NCBI GenBank assembly: GCA_018806915.1
Contig: JAGKQI010000052.1
Location: 1,550,001-1,614,000 of the forward strand
Source: Phytophthora colocasiae
Lineage: Eukaryota; Oomycota; Peronosporomycetes; Peronosporales; Peronosporaceae
Reading direction: 5' to 3'
DNA length: 64,000 nucleotides
Shown here: positions 28,174 to 38,915 of the stretch, piece by piece
How the letters are laid out: every line of letters starts with the position of its first letter
Numbering within the stretch: position 1 is the first letter of the stretch
Notes under the pieces: model-generated
The model's database searches: none
What the model was told of the DNA's origin: nothing
The model's input: the letters and a program-made list of their open reading frames with translations, nothing else
Program-made: the position numbers and the translations under genes

Positions 28174-30828
28174 CTAGAGACCATCTTCTTCCATCTCCTC
28201 ATCGTTTGCAAACTCCTCTAATCGCTCTACCACTTCCGACAGTTTGGGACGATCGGTTGGCGAAGAAGAGATCATTCGCATCACCAGTTCCCACTGTGGC
28301 TCTGTCATCTCGATCGGTTTGCCGACTTTCACACCACCATGGCGGAGGAGCTGGCGGATTTCTTCATTGCTGTACTCATTCAACGGGCTCTTAAGCGTCA
28401 CTGCTTCAACGATACACATCCCAAACGAATACACATCCGATTTTCGCGTTGGTTTCAAGATAGTCAAATTCGCGAATTCTGGGGCCCGCCAAGCCATAGT
28501 ACCAAGTTGATCCTTCATCTTCACTAGAGAGCATGACCCATTCTCGTGGAAACTCAAACCAAAGTCAGTCAGCATCGCAATGCCATTCCCACTCACCACG
28601 ATGTTGTTGCCCTTGAGATCGCCATGAACAACGCCCCGTGAATGGAGATACGCAAGCCCAGCAGCTACTTCCCTCATCTTTCTCCATACGAGGATTTGTC
28701 CCTTTTCCTTTTCGCGTTTTAGATATCCAACCAGTTCTCCATTTGCAGCATATTGGGAAACGATGAAAAATGGTTCTTCACGGTGGTTTGCACCATAGAA
28801 CGGAACCACGTTGGCATGACGGAGATTTCGCCACGTGTTCACTTCCTTCATAAATCGTCGTAGCTCCACCATTTGGATCTCCTTCACCACGACATTACTA
28901 TTGGCCCATTTCGCACGATATACATGTCCAAAACTACCTTCAGCTAGAATAGAGCTATTGACCTTGGAAAGAGTTTGATGTGATACGAACCACGTTGGAT
29001 CTTCGATTTCAGATTCACTGCTCGATGTGGGTACTGGTTGCTTGGCAGCATATTCTTTCACCAAGGCAGAAATGTGGTGGAACCCCTTGATCTTTGCTAC
29101 CGATCTAGCTGACTCTCCTTTGTAGTTGGACAGAAGAGGAGGCATCCCATGCTCGAGCAACAGCTTGGCAACTGGAAGAAGCTCGTCTTCGAATATGCTT
29201 GGACGAGTGAGCAGCAAAAGTAACGCAGTATTGCCGTCCTTGTCGATACCTGTAGGATCAGCATTGCTTTGAACGAGATCTTGGACAACATAAAGATTTC
29301 CATTCCCAGCAGCCCACACCACCGCGGGTTTGCCATACTTGCCAATACCTTGTTCCAAGAGATACAGCAGCACATTAAGATGACATGTATCTTTCTCAAA
29401 CGCTTCATCCATCTCCTCATCAGTCGCGAATATCTCTAGTTGCCGTACCACTTCCGACAGATCGGGACGATCAGTTGGCGAAAAAGAGATCATTTGTTTC
29501 ACCAAGTTCCATTGTGGCTCCGTCATCCCGGCAGGCTTATCCACTTTCACACCTCCGTCGCGTAGGAACTGTCGGATTTCTTCATTGCTGTACTCACTCA
29601 ATGGGCTCTCAAGCGTCACTGCTTCAATGATACACATCCCAAAAGAGTACACATCCGATTTTCGCGTTGGTTTCTTGATCGTCATACGGGCAAACTCTGG
29701 GGCCCACCAAGCCATAGCACCAAGTTCATCCTTCATCTTCACTAGAGAGCACGACCCATTCTCGTGGAAACTCAAACCAAAGTCAGTCAGCATCGCGATG
29801 CCATTCCCACTCACCACGATGTTGTTGCCTTTAAGATCGCCATGAACAACGCCCTGTGAATGGAGATCCGCAAGTCCAGCAGCCACTTCCTTCATCTTTC
29901 TCCATACGAGGTTTCGTCCCTTCATCTTTTCGCGTTTTAGATACTTCACTAAAGCAGTAAATGTCAGATGCTGAACCACGTCTTTATGACCATTCATAGT
30001 AGCCAGTGCCAATGGAGTGTAGCCATCATTGTTCTGCTTCTCTTTGTTCGCTCCTTGAACAACCAGATACTGCACCACTTCTAGATCACCATACCTAGCA
30101 GCCAATGCCAATGGGGTCTCGCCGTCATTGTTCTCCTTCTCTTTGTCCGCTCCTTGATCAACCAGATACCGCACCACCTTTAGATGACCAAACCAAGCAG
30201 CCAATGCCAATGGGGTCTCGCCATCATTGTTCTCCTTCTCTTTGTCTGCTCCTTGAACAACTAGATACTGCACCACCTCTAAATAACCATACCTAGCAGC
30301 CAATGCCTATGGAGTGTAGCCATCCTTGTCTTGCTTCTCTTTGTTCGCTCCTTTATCGACCAGATATTGCACCACCTCTAGATGACCAAACCTAGCAGCC
30401 AATGCCAATCGAGTGTAGCCATCCTTGTCTTGCTTCTCTTTGTTCGCTCCTTTATCGACCAGATATTGCACCACCTCTAGATGACCAAACCAAGCAGCCA
30501 ATGCCAATGGGGTCTCGCCATCATTGTTCTCCTTCTCTTTGTCCGCTCCTTGATCAACCAGATACCGCACCACCTTTAGATGACCATACCTAGCAGCCAA
30601 TGCCAATGGAGTGTAGCCATATTTATTCTGCTTCTCTTTGTCCGCTCCTTGAACAACCAGATACTGCACCACCTCTAGATGATTATCCCTAGCAGCCATT
30701 ATCAATGGAGTGTTGCCATATTCGTCCTGCTTCTCTTTGTCCGCGCCTTGCTCCACGAGGTTTCGAACAGTGTCAACGTTACCATCTCTGGCAGCATTAA
30801 ACAACTTCTTGGCTGGCTTGTTCCCCAT
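28174..30828 (-). pseudogene. Ankyrin-repeat protein with one partial and one complete TKL kinase; single nonsense codon
   Basis: The ATG is at 30828 (MGNKPAKKLFNAARDGN). At least eight ankyrin repeats of the TPLALAARxGHLEVVxYLV type follow. Then comes a kinase C-lobe only (HGDLKGNNIVV, DFGLSF, SDVYSFGMC) with no glycine loop or lysine. A second, degenerate ankyrin-like stretch comes next, and then a complete kinase (LAEGSFGHVYRA, VVVKEI, HGDLKGNNIVV, DFGLSF). The total is 884 codons. One TAG at 30307-30309 splits the ankyrin region, where the other repeats have a leucine codon (TTG). Everything else is open. The two C-lobes are nearly identical at DNA level (about 28180-28740 and 29400-29940), so the first is a partial tandem duplication. 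A suppressed stop, allele-specific mutation or sequencing error are alternatives. Confidence 0.88.
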
Positions 30829-31174
30829 GTTGTTGGAAGAGCAATATATCTATAATGCACCGCCCGACCAGGACTCCAAAATGAGTCCAGAGTATCTGGA
30901 CACTGTACCCATTGGCTATCTGGCACGACAAGGCGTTCCAGTCAGTCAAGTCACTTGACAAGGGCGGGGCTCTCCATCCCCCTGCACCTATCTCAATCAA
31001 TTGGCATTGTCAATAACGAGTTAGATATAGTTTACTGCATTCAGTCAACTCACCCCTACGAAATATGTCCCGGGTGACAGAAGTGATATAAAACTCTGAA
31101 TCACTTGTTTATTACCACACGCATCCGCCAATTCTGCACTCGAAAGCAAGATGCATGAGCTGGCTGGGAGCAAG
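30829..31174. other. Intergenic gap
   Basis: It has the 5' flank of the ankyrin-kinase gene and the 3' flank of the next gene. A tata-rich stretch (about 30845) lies just upstream of the ankyrin-kinase ATG. I see no other feature. Confidence 0.5.
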
Positions 31175-32144
31175 TTAAAAGACACTAACAATTCGCCAAT
31201 CCACATCGTCGGGCTGAGTAACCAAAGATTCAAAGCGCCACACAGCCGACGAATTCTTCTCGAAAACTTCACCCGCAGTTTCCGTCGTCTCGACTTCCAA
31301 GTGTTCCACAGTGTCCAGCAGCACATCCAACCGCAAACGTTCAATCATCGTCGCGTGGTCTTCCGGGTTGACGTCTGCCATGGGATCCACCACTACTTTC
31401 TCTGCATCACGTACAGTACCGCCTTCCTCCTGCTTCTCCAACTCGGCCACTTGCGCTCGGTTATAAGCTTCCAGAGCCTCCTCCTGCTTCAACTCGGCCA
31501 GTGACATTCTGACCCAGTTCACGTCGTATAGATAAACCCCATTGATCTCCAGCTCCTTGAGCGTAAACTTGTTGCCGGTCTTGTTGGTCTGCTTCATAGC
31601 GAAGAGGAAAGCGTCGTAACAGCTTTCAGACAGTCCAGACTTCATCTTCTCAGCCGCTGGGGACTCCGTTACCGCCCCCGTAGCAAAGTTAACAAACTCC
31701 CGTGAGTACATTGTATTGACTGCCAGGTCACAGGCAAATCGAGCTCCATTGAGGAAGTCTACGGCATCAATTTCTGTATTGGTGGGCAGCTGCAGCTTGG
31801 TGAAGAGCAGGTAGTTCTGCATCATCCAGTTGGACGGCGGGAAGACGCTGTGTTGACGGTATCTTTCCATTTGAGTAGTAACTCGCTCCATAGAGCGATT
31901 AGCGAATTGAAGAAGCCCATCAGGACCATCTAAAACGGATGGTTTCGCTTCAGAAGAGGATGAAAAGTGCTAGGAAGATTGATACAAAGATTGGTGTTAA
32001 ATGGACGTTTGGAAGGGATTTAGAACGTAAAACTCTGTGTACTAGTGGAAGACGTACGTGCAATGAAGAAGACGCTGAAGGGGTTAAATGGGACGGTCGA
32101 CGAAGACGCAGCGGCGCGCGCACACGACGAGTGAGCATCTGCAT
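31175..32144 (-). CDS. Tim44/mL45-like family protein, paralogue 1 (mitochondrial presequence)
   Basis: The proposed model is exon 1 at 32144-32058 and exon 2 at 31969-31175, with an 88-bp intron (donor GTACGT, acceptor ttcctag). The product is 293 residues. Exon 1 encodes an Arg-rich, Ser-rich presequence with no acidic residues (MQMLTRRVRAPLRLRRPSH), and the join gives SSLHHFSSSSE, which resembles paralogue 5 (LHQHRHFSTS). The body has DAVDFLNGARFACDLA near the middle and ends WRFESLVTQPDDVDWRI. The shape (GA-containing helix, then a beta region ending W-x-F-E-S...DWRI) resembles the NTF2-like Tim44/MBA1/mL45 fold. That is fold-level inference, not a firm assignment. It is transcribed divergently from paralogue 2. 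Confidence 0.7.
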
Positions 32145-32309
32145 CTTCAGCTTGGGGGAAGAGCTCGAATATGTGTGGCCAAATAGAATCTACATTTTTG
32201 ATTGGCTGAAATAAAATAAAGCAATTGTAGTTAGCCAATACAATTGCTTTATTTTATGTCTAATCGGTTCTTTTTTTTTCGAACTTGAGGTTGTCAAGTG
32301 GCCTGCGCA
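32145..32309. promoter_or_regulatory. 165-bp bidirectional promoter with perfect 19-bp palindrome and paired CCAAT boxes
   Basis: The arms are 32211-32229 and 32239-32257 (ataaaataaagcaattgta and its exact complement), with a 9-nt centre gttagccaa. ATTGG at 32201-32205 and CCAAT at 32235-32239 form an opposed CCAAT pair. It lies between two divergent paralogues, so a shared control site is likely. A role as terminator hairpin seems less likely, because both flanking genes start here. Confidence 0.7.
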
Positions 32310-33245
32310 ATGCCTTTGGTGCGTTTGGTGTCGCGCTCTGTGGGTCTCCACTCCGCCTCTAAGGTACGGCTATCTGTTCTATACGACACAGTGTTCACTG
32401 CACCCCCTTCTTCATAATATAGACCCGCTAATCTGTGCGTTTTGGCGTTTTATTTGGACTTTTAGACTGCGATTTGCACTGGGAGACGATCATTTTCCTC
32501 GACTCGACTGAAGAGCGCGGCTAAAACGTTGTACACGGCATGCAAACGGGTAATGGACAATGCCGACCGACTTGCTAAGTACGAGAAGGAGCTACAGCTC
32601 TTCCCTGCTGGTATCAATCCAGCGTCACTCTGGTGGACGATGGTACAGCTACATATGCCCGAAACAGTGGAGGTTGAACTGTTGGAATTCCTCCAAGGGG
32701 CTAAAATGGCGGCTAAAACACAGCTGAAGGCTGTAAATTCAAAGGAATTCGCTGAATTTGCTGCAGGACAGAGGGATGAATCGACTGTAGCGAATGAACT
32801 GTACTACTACTGTACCCCGAGGTTCTTCGAGAACTTAAAAGAGGTGGCAGCAGGAACGCTAACCGACAGGAACATGACACTGGAGTTGCAGGATATTTCT
32901 ATTGAAAGCGCTGTGGTGGCCGATATCAAGTTCGCGCAGTTGACTCAGACGGAATATGAAGCTCAGACGGCGGGGCTAGGAGTTCTCCCGTTCCTGTGGG
33001 CGTCGGATGCAACGGTGGAGTATATGCAGATTCACGTGAAGACGAGAAGTCTCGAGACAACAAAGATGACGCTCATTGGACAGGAAGAATGTCTTGTGTT
33101 GCAGGATAATACGCGCATGTGGACGTTTGGAAGTAAGGTCGGAAGTGAGGAGGAAATTGAGTGGCGAATTGTGAAGACGAATGCAGCGAACAATGCTGCT
33201 AAACAATTATCGCGTACGGTGTACGCTGATGAAAGTAGAAATTGA
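32310..33245 (+). CDS. Tim44/mL45-like family protein, paralogue 2
   Basis: The proposed model is exon 1 at 32310-32363 and exon 2 at 32514-33245, with a 150-bp GT-AG intron. The product is 261 residues. Exon 1 encodes MPLVRLVSRSVGLHSASK, a compact presequence typical of mitochondrial import. The body has ELLEFLQGAKMAAKTQLKAVNSKEFAEFA, a central IESAVVADIKF strand, and the C-terminal MWTFGSKVGSEEEIEWRIV, aligning with the other four paralogues. It was probably generated by inverted duplication with paralogue 1. Its function is not known from the sequence. A mitochondrial ribosome or import role is a guess from the fold. Confidence 0.72.
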
Positions 33246-34936
33246 CGTCTGCTGTAGACTGGAAGTCAGCTTGTTAAATGATCGGCTTTTCATAAGAATC
33301 CCGATCGTGAAATCTCGGGGTATCAGCAAAAATTCAACTTACGTAAATGCTGCACAAGCTAGTACTACCAGAAGTATCTTTCAACGATGATCTTCGTAGA
33401 CACGGACAGGGTTATTTTGGCGCGTATACATGCACGTCATATAAGCCCCCGCCGCCCCGCCAACGTTTGCAAGAAACGATAACCAGGTTCTGAGAAGTTG
33501 GATGGGCACTCAAGTTAAGTCAACTAACCCAGAGAGCCCATGCAAAAGAAATAGGTAATTATGACTGTACTTACATCCACATGACACGATCTAAGTGACT
33601 CGTTAACCTTTTTTCCAAAGATTCTATCGACTTCCTCTATTATAAAGGACGTTGCTTGTGTATCCGGTTGTGAGTAGAACATGTGTACAAGTACTTGTAC
33701 TGTACTTACCTTTGGGGGTCTCGATTTGAAAACGTGTGGTCTCCATACTTTTCAGCATGAACAGAATGATGGAGCAACGCTGCAAGCGAACGATTGAGCT
33801 GACAGCAGAGCTCTTGTCTCAGTACCGTACGACTTTGAAGTGTGGATGTAGCGGTAGGTAACTTACATTATTATTTGCCCGTGTTACACGGGCCGTGTAA
33901 TACTTAGAGTCCAATATGGACGGGAGCTTCAAAAAACCGATCCATACCGTAAAATCTCCGACCTCCGACCGGCTCCGACGGTAACAGAAAAAAGGTAGAT
34001 TAAAATAAATTATTTTTATTTTGATATATTGTGGGCCACACTATATTTTGATTCCATTTGTTGCGGGTGAGTGCGTCGGCCGCGCTGTGAAAGGGTGGTG
34101 GCGGAGCGTTAGACCAGCAGGGGAGCAGACAGCGACCAGAGCTGCTGGAGGACAAGGAGCGGGGGGGGGAGGCTGTAGGGCAAGGAGCGAAAGGCGGAGG
34201 CTGGCTAGCAGACAAGGCCAGGTGCAGAGGGCAAGGGCGGGAGTGAAAGGAGCGGGGGGCAAGCAGCAAGGGGCAAGGTGCGGAGAGAAAGGAGCGGCGA
34301 CAGGACGGATGAACGGCGCGAGGTTGGAGGTGGTGGTGACTCGCGGGCGAGCAGGCGGAGCTCGGCGCCCATGATGGCTTACCCGGCAGGGCGGCCGGCA
34401 GGCTGCCCGTTGGGTGAGCACTTTGGCTTGCGCCCCCAGCCTCCTCTCGCGATAGAAGCTAGAGACAGCTGCGGCTGTCTCTACGACGCCAAGAACTCGT
34501 TATCTACCCGGTAGGGCGTGTGGCGGCATGCCCCACGCCCTGCACAAGCGGGTAGCTGCTGTATATTTATATATATGTGAAGTATATTAATTTAAGTAGA
34601 ATCTAAAAAGCTGTACTACGTAATTCGTTCCTGTTTCGTTATTGCTTTCCTACCAGCATGCTTCGGCCATGGCTGGACGTAATGATAACTCTACGAGCAT
34701 GTACGCAGCAGGACAGAAGACTGCATGTGTACTGTACCGTCATGAAGGTACAGGTCGGAAAAGGTCGGAGAAACGACAATAACTCATTTCCTGCTGGAAT
34801 TCCACCTGGCCAGAGAGTTCTCGCTGTTCGTGCTTTTTGTATGGACTTTTCGTCGACAGCAGGACGACAACACATCGCACATGGTTGCCTGCTCCGTGTT
34901 TACATAAGTAATCCAAGCGCTACGTTGCATCAAGAA
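33246..34936. other. Long intergenic stretch, no convincing gene
   Basis: It contains a 17-bp perfect palindrome (33884-33900, TTACACGG-G-CCGTGTAA). There is also a purine-rich, G-biased block (about 34100-34330) that opens spurious ORFs on both strands, and a small open stretch (about 33757-33861) whose sequence MMEQRCKRTIELTAELL faintly recalls the N-terminus of paralogue 2. The last may be a family relic but is too short to call. Confidence 0.45.
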
Positions 34937-34995
34937 CTTGACTCCGTCCTAGTAGGACGGAGTCAAGGTACCAGGTAGGACTCCTACCTGGTACC
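34937..34995. repeat. Two abutting perfect palindromes (31 bp and 29 bp)
   Basis: The first is 34937-34967 with 15-bp arms (CTTGACTCCGTCCTA) about one base. The second is 34967-34995 with 14-bp arms (GGTACCAGGTAGGA) about one base. They share base G34967. The second palindrome runs into the TA that bounds the MITE at 34994. Both could extrude as cruciforms. I recognise no element family. Confidence 0.9.
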
Positions 34996-35570
34996 GCATC
35001 GCTCATGTCCTAACCGAACGGCAGTGTACAGTGAAAAGGGTAGTGTACTGAAACAGCAGGTTATAATTAGCATTAAAATACTACATTTTAAACAAAACAA
35101 TATGGACACGACGGGAATCGAACCCGTGTCCATCCGCACAAAACGCGATGCTCTACCACTTGAGCTACGTGTCCAAGCTCGCTTGGTTACCTTTGCATTC
35201 CTTAGAAGTAAAATCTATGTATATTAAAGATAAATAATGGACACATCTCCTTCCACGAAATGAAACTTCAAGAACTTCAGAGAGATCTTGCTGTTCCACC
35301 ACGCCGTGGAGTTGCCGTAGGTTTGGCATGCAGTTTGCTTAGTGTAGTCAATTGAAATGCGCTTGTAGTGTTTCGACTTTCGTCCTGCTCTGGTGGTGCA
35401 CTGCCGTCCCATTGTCGAAATTTGAAAAGAAGTGAGCTACGTTTTAGTTGTCTGGTATAGCATTTTAGTGCGGGCAGGATGCACCGCCATATGCAAATTT
35501 CGTTGTATGTGATTGGCGAATATTCACGTTCGCTTATGACAAAAGTTCGGTTAGGACATGAGCGATGCGG
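34994..35570. mobile_element. MITE, 577 bp, TA target duplication, carries a tRNA-like gene
   Basis: Perfect 26-bp terminal inverted repeats (34994-35019 and 35545-35570, beginning CCGCATCGCTCATGTCC) are flanked by TA on both sides (34992-34993, 35571-35572). This is the signature of Tc1/mariner-type non-autonomous elements. There is no transposase inside. It contains a tRNA-like sequence at 35103-35174. Its right end lies 54 bp before the ATG of the glucanase-inhibitor-like gene, so it forms most of that gene's promoter region. Confidence 0.88.
35103..35174 (-). tRNA. tRNA-like gene, anticodon uncertain (Lys-UUU or Gln-UUG); possible pseudogene
   Basis: The acceptor stem GGACACG/CGTGTCC pairs over 7 bp. 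The D-arm GCTC...GAGC and the T-arm ACGGG-TTCGATT-CCCGT are regular, and A73 is present. CCA is not encoded, as in eukaryotes. The anticodon arm is poor. Standard numbering gives loop TTTTGTG (anticodon UUG) with only two of five stem pairs. Allowing a one-base bulge gives ATCGC/GC(G)GAT with loop GTTTTGT (anticodon UUU). It lies inside a MITE, so it may be a captured or decaying copy. Confidence 0.6.
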
Positions 35571-35626
35571 TATCCTCATTTCGGGTTTTACCGCACACTG
35601 CGCATAGCTTTCTCGTCCAAGGCACA

Positions 35627-36397
35627 ATGAAGGTCGTTTCAACGCTTATCTCCGCTTCACTCCTCATCGGTTCGGTCGCTGGCATGCTCGGCGGCCAGAA
35701 GGTTCCTCAGGGCTCCAAGACCTACACGACGGGACTCCGTACTACCATCGACCCCAAGTCTCAAGACGACTTTAGTTTCTGCGGTGGTGCTCTCATCACG
35801 CCCACCCACGTGCTCACCACTGCGTCATGCACCAAAGCGGCCAAGGCCAACTTCGTGTCGGTGGGTGCTCACTACGTCAACGGTGGAGAGGATGGTGACG
35901 AGATCAAGGTCTTGACGGTGACACCCCACCCGCACTTCAACGCTGACACGCTCGCTAACGACTTCGCCGTGTTGAAATTGGCCAAGCCCAGCAAGTACAA
36001 GCCCGTGAAGCTTCCTGCCCCTGGTGGCGGTGACATCCAATTGGGTATGTGGGGCTCAGCCTTTGGCTGGGGTCTCACTTCTGCCCCTCCCAACGGAATG
36101 GCATCGGAGGAGCTTCTGCGTCTGAGCCAACAGGTAGTGACCAACGAAATGTGCCGCAAGGCGCTCAAGTCCACGACTATCGATATGTCCCAAGTCTGTG
36201 CTGGTGGAGAGCAGGGTAAGTCTCCGTGCCAAGGTGACACTGGCGGTCCGTTCATCAAGGAGAACGCCAAGGGTGACGGTGATGACGTCCTTATTGGTCT
36301 GGTGAGCGGTGGCAATGGCTGCGGAGTCAAGGGATCTCCAGCTATTTACGCTCGTGTTTCCTCAGCGCTGCCCTGGATCAACTCCGTCACGAAGTAG
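35627..36397 (+). CDS. Secreted S1A protease homologue with inactive triad, glucanase-inhibitor-like
   Basis: The product is 256 residues. A clear signal peptide (MKVVSTLISASLLIGSVAG) precedes a chymotrypsin fold with cysteines in the usual places (CGGALITP, ASC, MCRKAL, VCAGG, SPCQGD, GNGCG). The expected AAHC histidine is replaced (TTASC) and the active serine is Thr (GDTGGPF), while the Asp (NDFAVL) is kept. Loss of His and Ser with conserved fold is the hallmark of Phytophthora glucanase inhibitor proteins, which bind plant endo-beta-1,3-glucanases in the apoplast. That specific target is inferred. The ATG chosen is the one starting the signal peptide; upstream in-frame codons lie in the MITE. 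The copy is intact, with no intron. Confidence 0.85.
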   Translation: MKVVSTLISASLLIGSVAGMLGGQKVPQGSKTYTTGLRTTIDPKSQDDFSFCGGALITPTHVLTTASCTKAAKANFVSVGAHYVNGGEDGDEIKVLTVTPHPHFNADTLANDFAVLKLAKPSKYKPVKLPAPGGGDIQLGMWGSAFGWGLTSAPPNGMASEELLRLSQQVVTNEMCRKALKSTTIDMSQVCAGGEQGKSPCQGDTGGPFIKENAKGDGDDVLIGLVSGGNGCGVKGSPAIYARVSSALPWINSVTK

Positions 36398-36912
36398 ATG
36401 CTTTAGTAGCTCTTAACATGAAATATACTGTCAACACTTGGAGGACATTCAAGCTGAAGTGATCGTCACTAATATTGTCCACCATAATTCAAAAGAGTGA
36501 CTTGAAGACCCCCCTCAAAATGCTGCTACCTGCTCGTAGTCTAACTGTTCGTCGTTCTGTGCTGAAGACTGGAGCTTGTAGCTTCTCCAGCTCGTCCAAT
36601 GGCAAGAAGACGCCAACACTCTCGAATCACTTCGCTTTCGCTGCAGGATTGGCACATCGAGTGCTTTTCCGCAGCGGTTTGAACAAACTCTTTGAGTATC
36701 AAGAAAAAGGTGTTTTTGCTGACACTGTGGGCGAAGTGGGGCACTGTATGATGTTCGTATTGAATGTGTACGCTTTAGAAGGGAAAAGGAAAAGTGATTT
36801 ACTATCAGTGCCGTACAGTCTCGCTGCGCAGAATTAACCCACGCGAGGTACCTTATCCACTACCGCTTACGACGTAACTTCCAACACTCCTTCCCTGCGC
36901 AGTGAGGCTCTA

Positions 36913-37452
36913 TCACTCACCAGTTAACCCGATCTTCTCTCGTAGTTGAAGTACTCGTTCTCCTGGAAGAGCCTTCGTCAGCAAGTCCGCTAACATATCG
37001 GCGGTTCCGACGTACGTGGGCAGAACGACACCTCGCTCAGCGTAATCTCGCAAGAATTTGACCTTGATATCCACGTGCTTGGCCCTCCCCGAGCTTGCCT
37101 CGTTGGTGATCTGTTTCAGCGCTGCCTGGTTATCCATCATCATCTCGATTGGCAGCTTTACCTTTAAGCCAATCTCTCCGAACAGCTCGCGTAAACCCAA
37201 CACATTTTGGCCGCCAACAGATGCTGCGACAAACTCCGCTTCTGCAGTTGACAGCACGACAGCGGTTTGCTTCCTGCACTCCCAATCTATCGTCATTCCA
37301 TTTACTTGGACTATGACGCCGCTGACAGATTTGCGATCTTGCACGTCTCCAGCAAAGTCTGCATCAGACCAGCAACACAAACGGACAATTTCTTTCGCGC
37401 CATCTTGCACATCATCCGTCAGGCGCAACTTCAAACCACGCGTTCCACTCAA
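36913..37452 (-). pseudogene. Copia RNase H
   Basis: The frame contains CWSDADFAGDVQDRKSVSG, STAEAEFVAAS, MDNQAALKQ and RAKHVDIKVKFLRD, the standard copia RNase H blocks with D, E and D residues present. It ends close to the 3' LTR. It is out of register with the RT fragment upstream. Confidence 0.85.
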
Positions 37453-37597
37453 ATACCGTGCGATTCGCTTCGTAGCTTCCAGTCTTGAGCAGTGGGAGCG
37501 TGAGTCTTTCGACTCGCGCGGTGAACAGCAAACGAAATGTCATGTCTTGTGCCACGTGCGATCCACAGGAGACTCCCAACCAAGGCCTGAAAGTACT

Positions 37598-38486
37598 TCA
37601 CCGTCGGTTCTTTGCCATCTGGAGCCGACTTAATTGGCAGTAACTTACCATCGTCGTCAAAGGGTGGATCGCCGCTGCGATAGGCAGTCGAACGCTGTTG
37701 GCATTTTCTAAGCCATGCGCGATCAGCGTTTCCGTGATGGCATGCTCTTGGTCAATCGTATATCCACGCTCATCGTCGTAGCTGATCCTCATCCCGAGGA
37801 ACATCGATGCTGGTCCCAAGTCCTTGAGTTCCAGGATTGCCATATCAGCAAAAAATGAGTCGACGCGCGGCGCCGAAGTAGCGGTGACCAGCAAATCGTC
37901 AACGTATGTCCCCACAACAGTTATTCCACCAACGTCAGTCTTCACATAGACGCACGAATCGGACAAACATTGCCTGAATCCGACCTGAACAAGCGTTTTG
38001 TGCAGTAACTTACGCTACAGCCTTCCAGCTTGCTTAAGCCCATAAAGGCTTCTTCCGGAGCAACAAGCCGAGTTCACTAACGTCTTTGACACCCAAAGCT
38101 GCTAGCTCAGCTGCCGTAAACTCCATTCCGTCGGGAATGTACAGGCAGATTTCTAAGCCTTCTTCCGTCGATGCCTTCACGAACGCATTCGGCACATCAC
38201 CGTGCCTCGCTGGCACGCGCCAGATTCTTGCAAGTGCAAGCACAGCTTTTCCACTTGGCAGTTCCATCACCGCAGCAAATGTGAACAAGTAGTCAATACC
38301 GAACACTTGCTCATTTCCGCATGCTACGAGTCGAGCTTTGTAGCGCTGGATTTTGCCATTGCCATCCCGTTTCTTCTTATATACCCATTTCGAGTGTAGT
38401 CGAGCGGTACCCGGAGACACCTTCACAACTTTCCAAGTGTCGTTCGCTTCCAGAGAAGCAATTTCTTCTGCTCCGCGGCCCGCCAT
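37598..38486 (-). pseudogene. Copia reverse transcriptase, two fragments
   Basis: Fragment 38486-38034 carries the fingers and palm start (WKVVKVSPGTARLHSKWVYKKKRDGNG, YKARLVACGNEQ). It breaks at RKKPLWA, where a copia RT would normally read YGLKQ. Fragment 37966-37598 carries the active-site box TYVDDLLV and the LKDLGPASMFLGMRI block. One or two small indels separate them. Confidence 0.8.
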
Positions 38487-38915
38487 TTCTCACTTTCCGC
38501 GCAACGTCTGGCAGCAGCAAAATTTGCTGGCTCCTTATCATCCGCATGAGTATCTTCCACATGTACAGCACTTGAGACCAGTGCTCCTTCCGACCCCTCC
38601 GTCGTCATCTCCATCAGCTTCACGGCGTCGAACAGATTTCTTCCTCACGCGCTGTGACCGACGTGGCTTGGTCTCTCCTTTAGAATTTCCAGTTTCAGGC
38701 GCATTCTTTCTCCACGTCTTCCGTGACATTGCTCGCGCCAGGACTCGTTCTACCGTTGGCCATTTCTGCAAGTTCTTCAAGAATTAGTTGCTGTGAAATG
38801 CGGTCGCTGTCAGCCTGTTTCAACGTCTCGATGTCCTTTACATGGCGGGTCACCACAACCTTGTTGCTCTCCGGTAAGTATACTCGATACCCCTTTGTTT
38901 CGTCGCTTTTTCCGA

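Noticed and set aside
30105..30593. Plus-strand ORFs with a repeated SPSLCPLLDQPDTAPPL pattern
   Set aside because: They are the antisense translation of the ankyrin repeats.
34021..34514. Overlapping ORFs of 78-126 codons on both strands
   Set aside because: The block is purine-biased and low complexity. The translations are repetitive Arg/Gly or Pro/Ala without motifs.
35024..35227. 67-codon ORF with TGIEPVSIRTKRDALPLELRV
   Set aside because: This is the familiar spurious translation of a tRNA sequence on the opposite strand.
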